From contig WHUX01000012.1 of the NCBI GenBank assembly GCA_015179025.1, positions 124,001-188,000 on the forward strand: a stretch of 64,000 nucleotides of DNA, read 5' to 3'. The position numbers and the translations under genes were made by a program. Each line of letters opens with the position of its first letter. Position 1 is the first letter of the stretch. Source of the stretch: Terfezia claveryi. Taxonomy: Eukaryota > Ascomycota > Pezizomycetes > Pezizales > Pezizaceae. Shown here in pieces: positions 25,073 to 36,748 of this stretch. The notes under the pieces were generated by a model. The model worked only from the letters and a program-made list of their open reading frames with translations, made no database searches and was not told the DNA's origin.

Positions 25073-27656
25073 GTTTAGTATAGAGTGTTCAACAAGGGTT
25101 CCTGTAATAGGCAAGCGCTGTGAACTCGATGATGCTAAGGATCTTGCTGGATTTGGCTTGATGGAGGGGATTGGTGCCTTTATAGATGTTCGAGGGGGAT
25201 GTATGAAGTTGGTGAAAGGAAAGCTTATGTCTGAGGATGTCTGGGTGGAGATCTTTGAGATGAAGGCATGATCCGTGCAGAATGAGGGAGCTTTATATGC
25301 TTAGGTTGAACTCTGCACCCAACCACCCCTCGCCCGCTGTGTTCCACTCCCCGCCCACCCTCCTCCGTAGCATTGGGGGATGGCACAGGATTGTGTCATT
25401 GCTGGTACTTCCAAAATCCCTCCCTACATTGTATGGGGCCCGATCAGTCGGGTTTATGCCGTCAATGAGGATGCAAGGTGACAAGGAAGTACAATGGAAA
25501 AAAAAAAAAAAACGTTATTGCGCCCTGCTGCATCTGTAGCCGAATTACAGCGATTCACTTTTGACCTATCACCTTTGATATTGCGACAGCTGAAACCAAA
25601 GGAAGCTACCCCCCAGATGCAAAATCCTCCCATGGTGAGGCATCCGCAGTACTTGGGTGTCAATCCCCGGAGCAGCTTCGGCAGCATAGTATGACTGATT
25701 TCAAGTCAGAATGTGAATCTATTACAACGTCGGGGTATTGATAGGATAGTGTGTCAAGAGGCAAGAGAAAGGAGGCAGGGTTGCATAGGGAAATTCCCTT
25801 TCCATAGAAGGATGTCTCATTGGACCCGAGGGACCACATCATCATCTACACGGAAGGAAGCCACGGACCTTCCTCTGTTAGTTGTAGAGTAGGGCGACAT
25901 TCTCAACCTAGGGTAGACTCCGCGCCTCGAAAGGCTTCGGGAATGAATAAGTTTAACTAGAGCAAACGGTAGTAGCCTGTTAGTGTCGGGATTAATTCTA
26001 GGTTACAATGGAGACACAAATCCTTGGTTTGTGATTTGCTCTCCGTGAAGGCAGACACCTCGACCAGAAGCTCGGCGAAGCATGCCATATGCTCGAAGAG
26101 TCATAGCTTAAAACGGAGTCGCGAGGCTCGGACAAGCACAAGTACTGTCAAGCCATGTAAACTCGGAAAGAAATGCAGAAGGCTGGTTGGAGGTCTGGAT
26201 GTGAGGGATGACTCGAACGACCCTAGGTAGGGGAGGGGAGGGCAATGTAGACTCGGCATAGGTGGGAGGTAGATGTGAGATGTGTTGGGGATGGGGTATA
26301 GAATACGCCCAAGGTCAATTGAAACTTCCTCCACCTTACTCCCTGGTGCCGCCGCAATACAGAGCACCCCTGGCCATTACATACATCTGCATTACGCTAT
26401 GTACCCATGATTAGAATCCTTCAGCTGAGGTTGGCCCTTAACAACCGAATGAGCCGCCAGACTTCTCTACGAGGCTACTACGCCAGACTATGAATGAGCA
26501 ATGCTCACCAGGGCGGAGATCGTGCAGCAACCTTAAACCTTGGTTGCCAACCAGACTTCTGCCACTCACTGACTATGTAATTCCTTAGGTCTGTCGCATG
26601 CAGTGAAATGCGATAGGCTCTTAGTAGGGACGCACCCAGGCAGGCCCGTTGCGAGCGTGCGGAGCCGAAATCGGTCTCTCAGACCTGAATTCTATTCCCA
26701 AGCCACTGCAGATCCGCTCTGCCCACAAAAAGGCCGAGACTCAATGAAGCCCATCGTCATCGGCGGTTGGATGTATGATGTACATCCCTCGCGATGGCAT
26801 AAAGAAGGAGGATATCAAAGAATACAAAGTGCTTCCCCAGGCGTTATTTTTAGTGAAAGCTCAACTGGAAGTTGGCTATTCGTTCTTAGGCTCGGGATTT
26901 CCAAAGCTTCTAGATTAACGCCGGGTAAATCCCAATAAATAACCAAGACTACCTAGGCTTAACAGCACCAATCGGAGGTGCAGCAGATATCCCTGAAGAG
27001 TCACTTGCCCACGAGACCACAATAGAGCAGCGATGACGAAAGCCCATTGCAATTGAGGTATTTGGAGACTCATGATACTCCTTCGCAGGAGGATCTAACT
27101 TCCGAAAATGAAAGAAAACAAGGGTATTGGGTATTATTGTAATCCTCAGGCATAAAATTGAATTATCTCTATTCTTCTGGCCTTGATAGTCTAGATGTAC
27201 AATAGGTTACTGAAGACAGACGTCATAGCTATAGCTTGCCAGATGCGTTGCCTGCCGCCGGGGTATTACAAGGATTCTGCTAGATCCAAATATGAAATGT
27301 CAGGTACAATGCCCCAACCACGCTCGTAGTCTTGTTCCGAAGAAATAAAGGCATGCAGCTCTGCGGTATGATAGAGGTTATCAAGTTGCATGCAGCGGGA
27401 TGTAGGTAGAAAAATGACATTATTTATTTTGCATGCAATCCAAAGAACCCCCATGACTCCAAAAGGTTACCAAAACACAGATGTCGGGTCTAAATTTAAA
27501 TAGACGAGATGCCAGGAAGAAGAAAAAATGTAGTGGTGTGAGGAAAACTGGAGAACCCCATAAAACTCCGTTGCTCGTGATAGTAAATGTGACAAGCCGG
27601 GCGTGTAAAAGCCGCGGCAGGCCTATATCGGGGAATCAAGACAAAGGATTCTTGTG
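25073..27656. other. Intergenic, no gene recognised
   Basis: Short frames only. A 14-base A-run lies near 25498. A partial copy of the CCAACCAGACT motif is near 26546 and a degenerate one near 26482. Confidence 0.5.
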
Positions 27657-28691
27657 CTATATTGCTGCATCTAGCCATTCCTTCCAGTATACGCAGTTGG
27701 ACGCACTGACAGGGCCACCCTCCTCGCAAAGAGAAAAGACTGGACATCTCCCACAAGGAGCTTCCGTAAGTCCATTGACACTGTCCGCCCCCTTCCCCCC
27801 CGGCACAGATTTGTAGGCAGTTCCACCCAGAACCCTTTCAATCTTTCCGTCGAAAACCAAGACATCTAATAATGCACGGATATCTTGTTCGCCTAGGTCT
27901 ACCTCTGTTAGGTCCGTATTCTTCACCCACTGGGTGATTTGCGATAGCGAAGGATACCCAGTGTATGATGCTGGATAAGGAACAGAACGAGGTTGACCAG
28001 TTGCAGGCTTTGGGAAAGTGCGTGACTGAATGAATTTCTCGAGGGCAAGGAGTAGTGAATCAATGAACTCGGCATCGAGCTCTGCGTCCGTAAACCATGG
28101 TCCACCCGTAACATCAATAGAAGGCTGAAGTTCATATAGCATATAGATTTTACGCCCTGGGTTCTGTAAATGGGGGTGAGGCCTGTGTTAGTTCATATGG
28201 TGGTTCTGGAGCTTAACTGAAGGCTAACCTTTACGGATTTGATGCACTTGATGAATCGTCGGTTTTCTAAACTTTTTAAGCATTTTGTCATCACGGTTTG
28301 GTGCTGATTTGTTCGTGTTTTTAAAATCTTGGTCCAGATACCCTCTCTACCCGCGGCCTCGATATGCTCGTATATGATAAGCTCATCGCTCGACAATGCT
28401 CCAAGCCTGTATGAATCAGAAAGTCAATGCCGACTACACAGAATCAAGTACCACTTACTTGCCAACGACCTCTTTGCTAACCACCTTGAACACCGTATCC
28501 CTCCCTTGCATCATGATCTTAAATAGCCCTTCATTCAAGAGATGATTGATGACATGTTGGGCGTCGCTGGCAGACGCCAGTCGTGGGTCCATCTCCTGGA
28601 TTTCATATGATTGAAAGAGATGTGTTGGTGGTGCTTGTAAAGATGTATTGTACACCTTTTCCGCTACCGCGGCCACGTCGAAGTTTGCCAT
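27657..28691 (-). CDS. RPC34: DNA-directed RNA polymerase III subunit RPC6 (C34)
   Basis: A subunit of the Pol III initiation subcomplex (with C82 and C31) that opens promoters of tRNA and 5S genes. Three exons: 28691-28459, 28406-28229 and 28163-27657, with introns of 52 and 65 nt; phases agree; 305 aa, close to yeast C34 (317 aa). Winged-helix domains cover about residues 5-145 (SDELIIYEHIEAAGREGIWT and the TVMTKCLKSLENRRFIKCIK block). Next comes NPGRKIYMLYEL, then GGPWFTDAELDAEFIDSL. The C terminus has four cysteines, Cys274, 277, 283 and 294 (CGRCPVF...C), fitting the iron-sulphur site known for this subunit. Divergent from Sti1, with 522 bp between the starts. Identification secure. Confidence 0.95.
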
Positions 28692-29213
28692 TTTTGTAAC
28701 AAGAACGACAGTGACCCAAAATCAGCCGAAGGTGTGGTGTTTGTTGGGAAGAAACCAGCGACAGTGTTCGAAATCTTGGTCGAGCGCCAAGAACAAGTAA
28801 CCTAACGTTCGATGCCCGTCAAATGCGAAGTAAAGATTCCTTGGAGATTTATTTGACCAGCGACAGGCTTAATTGAACTTTGTATAACTGTGATTTCAGT
28901 AAATTTGCCCTTCTTCTAAACTAGCCAGACTACTAAACATGTTTGGAATAGAGGTAGTCGCTCAATGTGAGGTAGTGAGCAGGTGGTTCATTGTTCATGA
29001 TTCTGGGTTCGCCTAGAACATTCGATCAGTCCAAAGGACCTCATATTTTTGCAACCATCTCCACTGCCCCTCCACCTCCACCTCCATCACTGCGTCTCTA
29101 TCCCAAAAATCGAGAGCTTTTCAACCAGACTACTACCCACCTTTCTGAACATTCTATTCAAATTATCATCTTCTGACAAGTTTTCTTCTCACCGAACTGT
29201 TGCTTCGAGAAAC
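28692..29213. promoter_or_regulatory. Divergent promoter region RPC6 / Sti1
   Basis: This 522-bp spacer must carry both promoters. Two copies of the CCAGACTACT end of the dispersed element lie inside it (near 28924 and 29122-29134), the second within 80 bp of the Sti1 start codon. No clear TATA or heat-shock element array was found by eye. Confidence 0.5.
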
Positions 29214-31337
29214 ATGGCGGATCAGGTAGCTTGTCCATACCTCACCATCCCAGCAATCTGTTGTTAACGAGCTTCTACAGCTCAAAGCGGAGGGAAACGC
29301 TGCGTTTGCCAAAAAAGACTTCAACAAAGCAATGTATGCATCCCCTTGGAGCCTTTCATTTTAAGCATCGCTAATTCCAGTGCCCAATAGTGAGTGCTTC
29401 ACCAAAGCTATCGAACTTGACGCATCAAATCATGTACTTTACTCAAATCGCTCAGCGTGCTATGCTTCCCAGAAGAAGTTCGATAAAGCTCTGGAGGATG
29501 CTGAGAAGACCACACGTATGTTTTGTTTCTAACAGACCCGTTCTACCGAGGACATGCTGCTGACAAATTGCTTTGATCTTCAGAATTAAAACCAGATTGG
29601 GCAAAGGGTTATTCTAGGAAAGGTGCTGCTTTGCATGGACAAGGAGATCTGGGTATGTCTACAAGCTCCTTACATAACTCTCCGTGCCCTATTACTGATG
29701 TAATGTAGTTGGGGCACTCGATGCCTACCAAGAATGTCTCAAAATGGAGCCTTCAAATGCCCAAGCAAAGCAAGGATTGGCGTCTGTGAAGGATGCAATC
29801 AACAGAGAAGCCGCTGCTGATGGACAGACACCCGATATGGGTCTTGGGTCAATTTTCCAGGACCCGAATTGGATTGGAAAGCTGAGCAGCAACCCAAAGA
29901 CTGCTGCATATCTGGGTGATCGGGCTTTCATGGAGAAGCTTGCGCAGTGTGCAAAGAACCCTAGTCGAATAAATGAGGAGTTGAGGGATCCAAGGATGAT
30001 GCAGGTTATTGCTGTCTTGTTGGGATTGAACATCGAGATGCCAGGCGGTGCAGGACCTTCAACTTCCGGTGCATCAGAAGATACTCCTGTAAGCTTGCCT
30101 AATTCGGGCCATTGAAGCCGAGCTCAGTCTGCTAATAATGCACAGATGTCAGATGCCCCTTCGCAGCCAAATAAAACAACCCCACCACCAAAAGAGCCCA
30201 CACCTGAACCCGAGGAGGAAGACGAAGAGGCAAAGAAGGCAAAAGAGAACAAAGCGAAAGCCGATCAGGAGAAAGCATTGGGAACAGAGAAATATAAGAA
30301 GAGACAATTCGATGAAGCTATTGAACATTATACCAGCGCCTGGGAGCTTCATAAAGACATCACTTACCTTACCAACCGTGCTGCAGCGAAGTTTGAGAAA
30401 TGTGACTATGAAGGGTGCATTGAAGATTGCAAACTGGCAATCGAGGAAGGCCGTAGTGTGATGGCAGATTTTAAGCTCATTGCTAAGTATGTGAATACAT
30501 TTTATTGTTCCTGGAATGCCTATTAATCCGCTGTACAGGGCTTTCGGAAGAATAGGAAATGCATACCAGAAACTCGGGGATCTTCCAAATGCCATTGAAT
30601 ATTATCAAAGGTCGCTCACTGAACATCGCACACCGGACGTCCTTGCCAAACTCCGAGCGGTAGAGAAGACGAAGATTGAGGCGACAAGAAAGCCTACATC
30701 GATCCAGAGAAAGCCGAGCAAGCGCGAGAAGAGGGAAATAAGTACTTCAAGGAAGCCGACTGGCCAGGCGCTGTCAAAGCTTATACAGAAATGATTCAGC
30801 GCGCCCCTGAAGACCCACGAGGCTACTCTAACCGTGCTGCCGCCCTTGCAAAGTTGATGAGCTTCCCAGAGGCCGTTAAGGACTGTGATGAAGCTATCAA
30901 GCGAGATCCAAAGTTCATGAGAGCCTATATCCGAAAAGCACAGGCCCAACTGGCCATGAGGGATTATAATAAGTGCTTGGACACAGTTACTGCTGCTCAA
31001 GAGGCCGATACTGAAGGAAAGCATGGCACGGAGCTTGAGAACTTGATGAGGAAGTGTTTGCAGAACATGTATGCTGCTAGGGAGGGTGAAACTGAGGAGC
31101 AAACAATGGAGAGGATTCAGAAGGATCCAGAGGTGAGTTTCATAAATTAGGTTCATATCTGGGGATGGTGCTAAATTTTTGGTGCAGATTGCAAGCATCA
31201 TTTCAGACCCCGTCATGCAGAGCATTCTTCAGCAGGCGAAGACAAACCCGGCGGCGCTGAATGAGCATATGAAGAATCCTATTATTAGGCAGAGGATTCA
31301 GAGGTTAATGATGGCTGGAGTAATAAGGCTTGGTTAA
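29214..31337 (+). CDS. STI1: Hsp70/Hsp90 co-chaperone Sti1/Hop (one-base frame break)
   Basis: Adaptor that passes client proteins from Hsp70 to Hsp90 in the cytosol. Eight exons: 29214-29225 (4 codons), 29281-29333, 29391-29515, 29584-29652, 29709-30088, 30146-30486, 30539-31132 and 31188-31337; introns 52-68 nt. Domains in order: TPR1 (first about 105 residues, LKAEGNAAFAKKDFNKAI), DP1 (FQDPNWIGKLSSNPKTAAYL), an acidic Pro/Glu/Lys linker, TPR2A (LGTEKYKKRQFDEAIEHYT), TPR2B (AVKAYTEMIQRAPEDPRGYS) and DP2 at the C terminus (IISDPVMQSILQQAKTNPAA). Exon 7 is 594 nt where 595 would keep phase: one base is missing near 30681-30686 (GAGGCG/ACAAG), after which the protein continues perfectly in another frame. 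Intact length would be about 574 aa. Given similar breaks in other genes here, a consensus error is more likely than a dead gene. Confidence 0.92.
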
Positions 31338-32198
31338 AGTAGGAAGTTTGGTATGGAAGGGGGAGGATTGGAAGAACTATTCCCGACCTTTTAGGTGAAG
31401 ATAAAGGATAAGAGGACACACATGTGAACCTTGTTGACTGACTGAAAGTTATGTACTTCTCTACAATGGTTGTGCTTCTTCTTCTTCTTCTTCTATTGCT
31501 TTTTATATTACCCCATTCATTGAATGAATAAAACTGTACATGGGGTTTGCTCTTAGGTTGTGCCCACTGTGCGTCTCGACTGCTGTGTGGGGTGTGTGGA
31601 GTTAGGGAATCTTTATTTGGGGAAGTCCATTTCTCCTGGAAAATGTGTAGCATCCTTAACTTACTTACCCTGATACTGTCACTGAACTGGGTGGGGACAG
31701 GAGTGAGGGTAATGTTTAGTTAAGTAGATAACGCTCATGAAGCTCCAAATAGCTCATTGGTTCAGAAAATCAAATATTATCCGACTGGGATATACTTAAA
31801 CCGCCACAGGTTAGGAGTTACCGTAAACATTTGCTTTTGATTGCTGTTTCAACCATACAAAATGAATGAAATCGTTATTGCGGTGGGGGGGTCCTCGACC
31901 CAGACATCCCACCTAATCTTAGTAAAATTCCTTTGGAGGTATTCAAGCAAGAGTTCTGTGGTGAGGAGGCGCTTTTTACCTTCTTCGTTTTATTCCTATA
32001 TCGCCACATTGTAATGGAATAAAATTAGCTCTCCTTGACTCGGGATGTAACTCAATCTTGCAAGTTTTTTAAGTTTCTCCTTGAAGCCCCCGAAAATAAA
32101 TATTTCCTTTATAATCACGTGCAGGCAAAGTTACCTCGGCACCCCAACTGAGGGTAACGACTGACCCCATAATAACAACCTCCCCCGCCTCAAAAGCC
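31338..32198. other. Intergenic with a short CTT microsatellite
   Basis: Contains the Sti1 3' region, a (CTT)n run near 31478-31496 and the leader of the Nudix gene. No other feature seen. Confidence 0.6.
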
Positions 32199-33433
32199 AT
32201 GCCCCCCCGCTTCCTCCCCCGACTCACCTCCACCTCCACCCCCAGGATACTCAATCGCAGCTTCCCCAGATCCAAACCCTACCCCAAACCCTTCCACCCC
32301 CTCTCAACTACCTCCACAACCCGCAGCACTGCTGATATGCCACCTGGCGCACCTCCAAACACCCCCGCTGGCCCCGCCACTCCGTCCACCCCGCGCCACT
32401 CCTCCTCCCTCCTCCTCCTCGACCACCAAAACCGCATTCTCCTGGTGCAGCGCTCCCACGAAAAATCCATGTCCTTCTCGTCAGCCATTGTCTTCCCTGG
32501 GGGCAACCTCGATCCTACCCACGACTCATTCCTCCTCCACAAGTCCACATCTCTACCGGCCGCCCTCCCCCAGGACCAATTCGATCTCAGCCCAGAATTA
32601 GTCACGGCCCTCAAAACCTGCGCAATCCGAGAAACGTTCGAGGAGACGGGTGTCCTTCTCGCAGACCCTAGGACTCCCGATCAACCACCCCCTACAGAGT
32701 CAGACCTCAGTAAAGCCCGGAGCCTCCTCTTGGGCACGAAGAGCGCCACCCCCCCCACCACCTTCTCCCAGATCCTCGCCTCCCTCAACCTCTCCCTCCC
32801 ACTCTCCTCCCTCTATCCCTTCACAACGTGGATCACCCCCCTGCCCTCCCCAAAGCGGTACTACACAGCCATGTTCCTCGCCTTCCTCCCCCCACACCTC
32901 ACTCCCACCACTACCCTGCCGCATAACCATGGCGACGAGATTCTCCAATCCCGCTGGATCTACCCACGGGACCTCCTCCGCTCCTACCACGCCCAATCCC
33001 ACTCTCCTCCTACTCCACCCCAACCCCACTCCCCTCCTATTCCACCCCAAACCGCACCTCCACAAAAACTAATCCTCTTCCCCCCCAACTCTACCTCCTG
33101 ACCACGCTCACATCCTTCCTCCGAACATCCAACCCCTCAACCTCCTCCACCCCAACCCTCCTCTCCCTCTCAGCAAGCAGCTTTGGGAAATACGTCATCC
33201 AGCCGTATACGAAGCGCGTATTAGACGGGGGCGAGAATGGGAAGATATTACTCGGGATCGACAAGCCCCGCGGGGATAAAACCGTGTGGGTGAAGGCTCG
33301 GTTTGGGAAGGCAGGCCCGAGGGAGGTAGAGGTTTTGGAGAGGGAGAGCTGGAAGGGAGAGGGGGCGAGGGGGAAGTGGAGGAATGGGGAGAAGGGTAGG
33401 GAGGAAGGTGCCGGGGCAGGCGCAAAGTTATAA
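32199..33433 (+). CDS. Nudix hydrolase, NUDT19-like (one-base frame break)
   Basis: Probably hydrolyses a nucleoside-diphosphate conjugate such as CoA or its esters, as NUDT7/NUDT19 relatives do. Start ATG 32199. The N terminus is basic, Ser/Thr/Pro-rich and lacks acids, fitting mitochondrial or peroxisomal import. The Nudix part has VFPGG (residues 98-102), an insertion typical of the NUDT19 group, then RETFEETG (144-151) as the core of the Nudix box. A later block gives FTTWITPLPSPKRYYT, also typical of the group. The frame as written stops at 33101. One extra C in the C-run at 33070-33076 (7 present, 8 needed) opens 110 further codons, including QPYTKRVLDGGENGKILLG, to a stop at 33433. Full length would be 411 aa. 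Very C-rich codon use. No introns needed. Confidence 0.85.
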
Positions 33434-34992
33434 GGGAGTTGGAGGGAATTGTTGGACACATACGTATGTACGAGTAATAACTTATACCCATGAAAATCAT
33501 TACAATCCTAATACTAATACCACTACCAATCAATAAGATACTATCAAGTTCTTATACATACATGACCATTAATAATAGCCCACCCAGTTTCTGACCATAG
33601 TAACTTACTATCAGCAGAAAGGGGGCGGGGGAAAAGGGAATTTGATGGAAATACGTAAGGTCTGGAGTTCAGGGTAAAAACAAAACACAGCGAAATGGAA
33701 AGAACCAGAAGGAATAACTGTCAGCACTCATACAAGGCTGGTCGGAGACGATAATTGACGGTAAGGCGGAGTGGGCAATTGTCACAGAAGTGGCCCATTT
33801 GGCCACAGACTAGACATAGGCCCGCACTCATACGTTTGCTCAAGGGTGAAGTCTATCGGGGCCAGATTTCCGGCAGAGATGGGAGGGGTGAGACGCCGCT
33901 GGAGGCCTGCTTCGAGGCTGGTTCTGGAGCAGTCGGGGCTGGAGTTGGGGTTGGTACTGGACCTAGGGCTGGGACTGGCTGGTGGTCAGGGGTCTATGGA
34001 CCCAGGGGTTTGGAAGCATGTAAGAGCACAAAAGTAACCGTATAGTTGTGAATACCCTGACCCGCATAACTCCTTTATGGCATATATGCACTAGTACATG
34101 GAAGATTAATCTGCAGAAGGGAGATTGGTATCAGCAAATCAAGCAGCTGTGCTTGGGTTTGCATGTATGTATGATAATTACATTAATTAGAACCCAATTT
34201 CATGAAAAAATTGCCCCGCTATGCCGATAGGATTCTTGGGCATTTGGATTTTTGCGCTTTTGGCCTTCCAGTATGGTCGTAGCTCTTACCTTACAATCCG
34301 TGCTTCGCAAACCCCTTCCCTCGGCCTGGGCCCTGCATATCTGCCAACTTATGACATATAGTTTAGACGCCTACTTCTTTCCCTCTGCAATCGATATTTC
34401 TGCATCTTTATCGCCACAGAGAAAAAAAAAGGCTATCGGGAACAGTCTACAGTGGTTGCCACTACCAAGGGCCGGCAAATGGAACCGGATGTTCAGGGTA
34501 ACGAAATTCAGCCATTGATTTTCCAAATCGAATTGGCGTTTCAATGAGACATATTTTGGCCATGTTGGATGAAAGGATTTACTTAAGGGCCCAATGCCCC
34601 CTCCACTTAGGCAGTTGAAGGAGCACAATAAGAAGGGACAGAGTGCCCAATAATCCAGTTACATGAGGGCTTTGTTAGCGGAATGCAATACGGAATACGA
34701 TATGGAGTGAGAGTTTCTTATGCAGCTCGTCGATTTCTAATTAATGATAGTATCGTACAGATGATGGTACAGCATCCCCCTTCTGCAAATTATTCTTCCA
34801 CATATATAAAAAAATTTCTTCTTGTTTTGGGCCCGGTATGCCCGGTAACCAAAAAAATCTTTGTCTCAGTTGCTCCAGATGACCTGTGCCAAGAGAACAC
34901 AGCCCCACCTCCCCACCAACCCGCCGCATATAATTCTGTGGAGGGTTCAATCCAAATCATCCCCCACGCAGACAACTGCAACCATCATCACG
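33434..34992. other. Intergenic holding a dead gag fragment
   Basis: Apart from the gag fragment described separately, no coding sequence is recognisable. The Dom34 promoter must lie at the right end. Confidence 0.6.
33721..34000 (-). pseudogene. Gag fragment with CCHC zinc knuckle, Ty3/gypsy-like relic
   Basis: On the minus strand a Pro/Ala/Thr-rich stretch (VPALGPVPTPTPAPTAPEPA) leads in the same frame to LCLVCGQMGHFCDNCPL. This is a perfect C-x2-C-x4-H-x4-C knuckle in the context usual for Ty3/gypsy Gag. Two in-frame TAG codons interrupt it (before the Pro-rich part and between it and the knuckle), and the frame ends at 33721. Both stops could come from CAG by C-to-T change, as repeat-induced point mutation would cause. 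No protease or polymerase follows, so this is an isolated relic. Confidence 0.6.
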
Positions 34993-36329
34993 ATGAAGCT
35001 CATCAAAAACCTCGTTGACCGCGATGGCAGCGGATCCATCACCCTCTTCCCCGAAGAGCCCGAAGACATGGTATGTCCCCCCTCTCGCCTCCTAGCTCCC
35101 TCCCCCAATAATCCCTACCCTTACTAACCCCCTGTCCTCAACCCGAACAGTGGCACACCTACAACCTCCTCACCCTCGGCGACCACCTCACTGCCTCCGC
35201 AATCCGCAAAGTCAGCACCGAGTCTTCCACCGGCAGCACCTCGACCCACCGAGTGCACACGACCCTCACCACTGCCATAACCTCCATCGACTTCGATCCC
35301 CCCTCTTCGACCCTACACATTAACGGGCGGGTTATCACCGAAAACAAACACGTCAAGCTTGGGTCCTACCACACGCTCGACCTCGAGCTCAACCGCAACT
35401 TCACCATCACTAAGTCCAACGGTGGGTGGGACAGTGTCGCGATGCAAGTCATCAGAGACGCCTGTGACCCGGCAGAAAAGGCCGAAATCGGCGCCGTCGT
35501 GATGCAAGAAGGCCTTGCCAACGTGTGCCTCGTGACAGAATACATGACCGTCCTCCGCCAGCGGGTAGACGTCTCCCTTCCCCGGAAGCGCCGGGGTGTG
35601 GCGATGGTTTCCTTCGATAAAGGGATGGAGAGGTTCTACGAACAGGTCTACCAAGCGATATTAAAGCACCTCCCTATTGAGTCCCTCAAAGTCGTCCTCC
35701 TCGCCTCCCCGGGGTTCCTCGCAGATGGGTTGATGAAGTATATCTTTGCGAAAGCGACAACTACGGGTAACATACCTCTTCTACGATCACGGCCGAAATT
35801 CATAACAGCCCACACAAGCTCAGGGCATATACACTCCCTATCAGAGCTTCTCGCGTCGCAGGAGATCCAGGCACGGCTGACAAATACTCGATTTTTGAAG
35901 GAGTCGAGGGCGATAGATGAGTTCTACGCTATGATGACCACGGACGAGGATAGGGCTTGGTATGGGATTAGTGAGGTTGAGAAGGCGGTGGGAAAGGGCG
36001 CGGTGCAGACATTACTGATTTCGAATTCATTAATGAGGAGCCAGTCGGTGGTGGAGAGGAGGAGGTATGTGAGGATGGTGGAGGAGGTGAAGGGGAATGG
36101 CGGGGAGGCGCTCGTCCTGAGTAGTGTCCATGAGAGTGGGAGGCGGCTGGATGGGCTGGGGGGCGTGGCGGCGATTTTGGGTTTTCCGCTGTTGGGATTG
36201 GATGAGGATGAGGATGATGAGGCGGAGAAGGAGGAGGATGAGGAGAGGCAAAGGCTGGAGAAGGAGGCGCATGGGGAGGGTGCGGTGAATGGAGTAAATG
36301 GAACGGAGGTAGTGAAGGTGAATGTATAG
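34993..36329 (+). CDS. DOM34: Dom34/Pelota ribosome-rescue factor
   Basis: An eRF1-like protein that with Hbs1 splits stalled ribosomes in no-go and non-stop decay. Two exons: 34993-35070 and 35151-36329, with an 80-nt intron (GTATGT donor, TTACTAACCC branch, AACAG acceptor). Product 418 aa. It starts MKLIKNLVDRDGSGSITLFP, the conserved Pelota N terminus. Next come the Sm-like domain A (WHTYNLLTLGDHLTASAIRK, GRVITENKHVKLGSYHTL), central domain (VVMQEGLANVCLVTEYMTVL, PRKRRGVAMVSFDKGMERFY) and C-terminal domain (FYAMMTTDEDRAWYGISEVE, VVLSS-like VLSSVHESGRRLDGLGGVAA). The GGQ motif of eRF1 is absent, as expected for Pelota. The last 45 residues are an added acidic, then Gly/Asn-Val tail. Confidence 0.96.
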
Positions 36330-36748
36330 CAGATGGATGATGGATAGATTGATGTCTTATGATGATAATATCATTTTTTATGTTGGGTCTAGCAAAAAAA
36401 AAAAGGCGTTCTTAGGTGCAGCTTAGCTGTCTTTCTTTTATATATATATATATATATGTATTTTTTTTTCAGGAAGTTTTATTGGTAACTGGTGGGGTCT
36501 GTAATTTTTTATTTATTTATTTATTTATTTATTTTATTTAGTAAGTTAGAGGTATGTAGATACTTTCTTGTCAGCATCTGAGTTTTTCAAGGTATGCATC
36601 AACACAACTCCGCCCTCCTTGCGAGAAAAAAAAGCTGGGTAGCCAACTGTGAAGCTACATCTTATATCATAGGGTTATGCCCTCCCAATTTTCTCTTTTT
36701 CACCTCGTATGTATATTCCCCCAACACCTCCTCGCTACCGTATACTAT
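36330..36748. other. Convergent 3' spacer with AT and ATTT microsatellites
   Basis: Lies between the convergent 3' ends of Dom34 and the Tim-like gene. Contains a (TA)n run near 36439-36458 and an (ATTT)n run near 36510-36540. Confidence 0.7.

Noticed and set aside
32279..33072. Minus- and plus-strand frames overlapping the Nudix gene
   Set aside because: Shadow frames kept open by very high GC and lack of A/T-rich stop codons.
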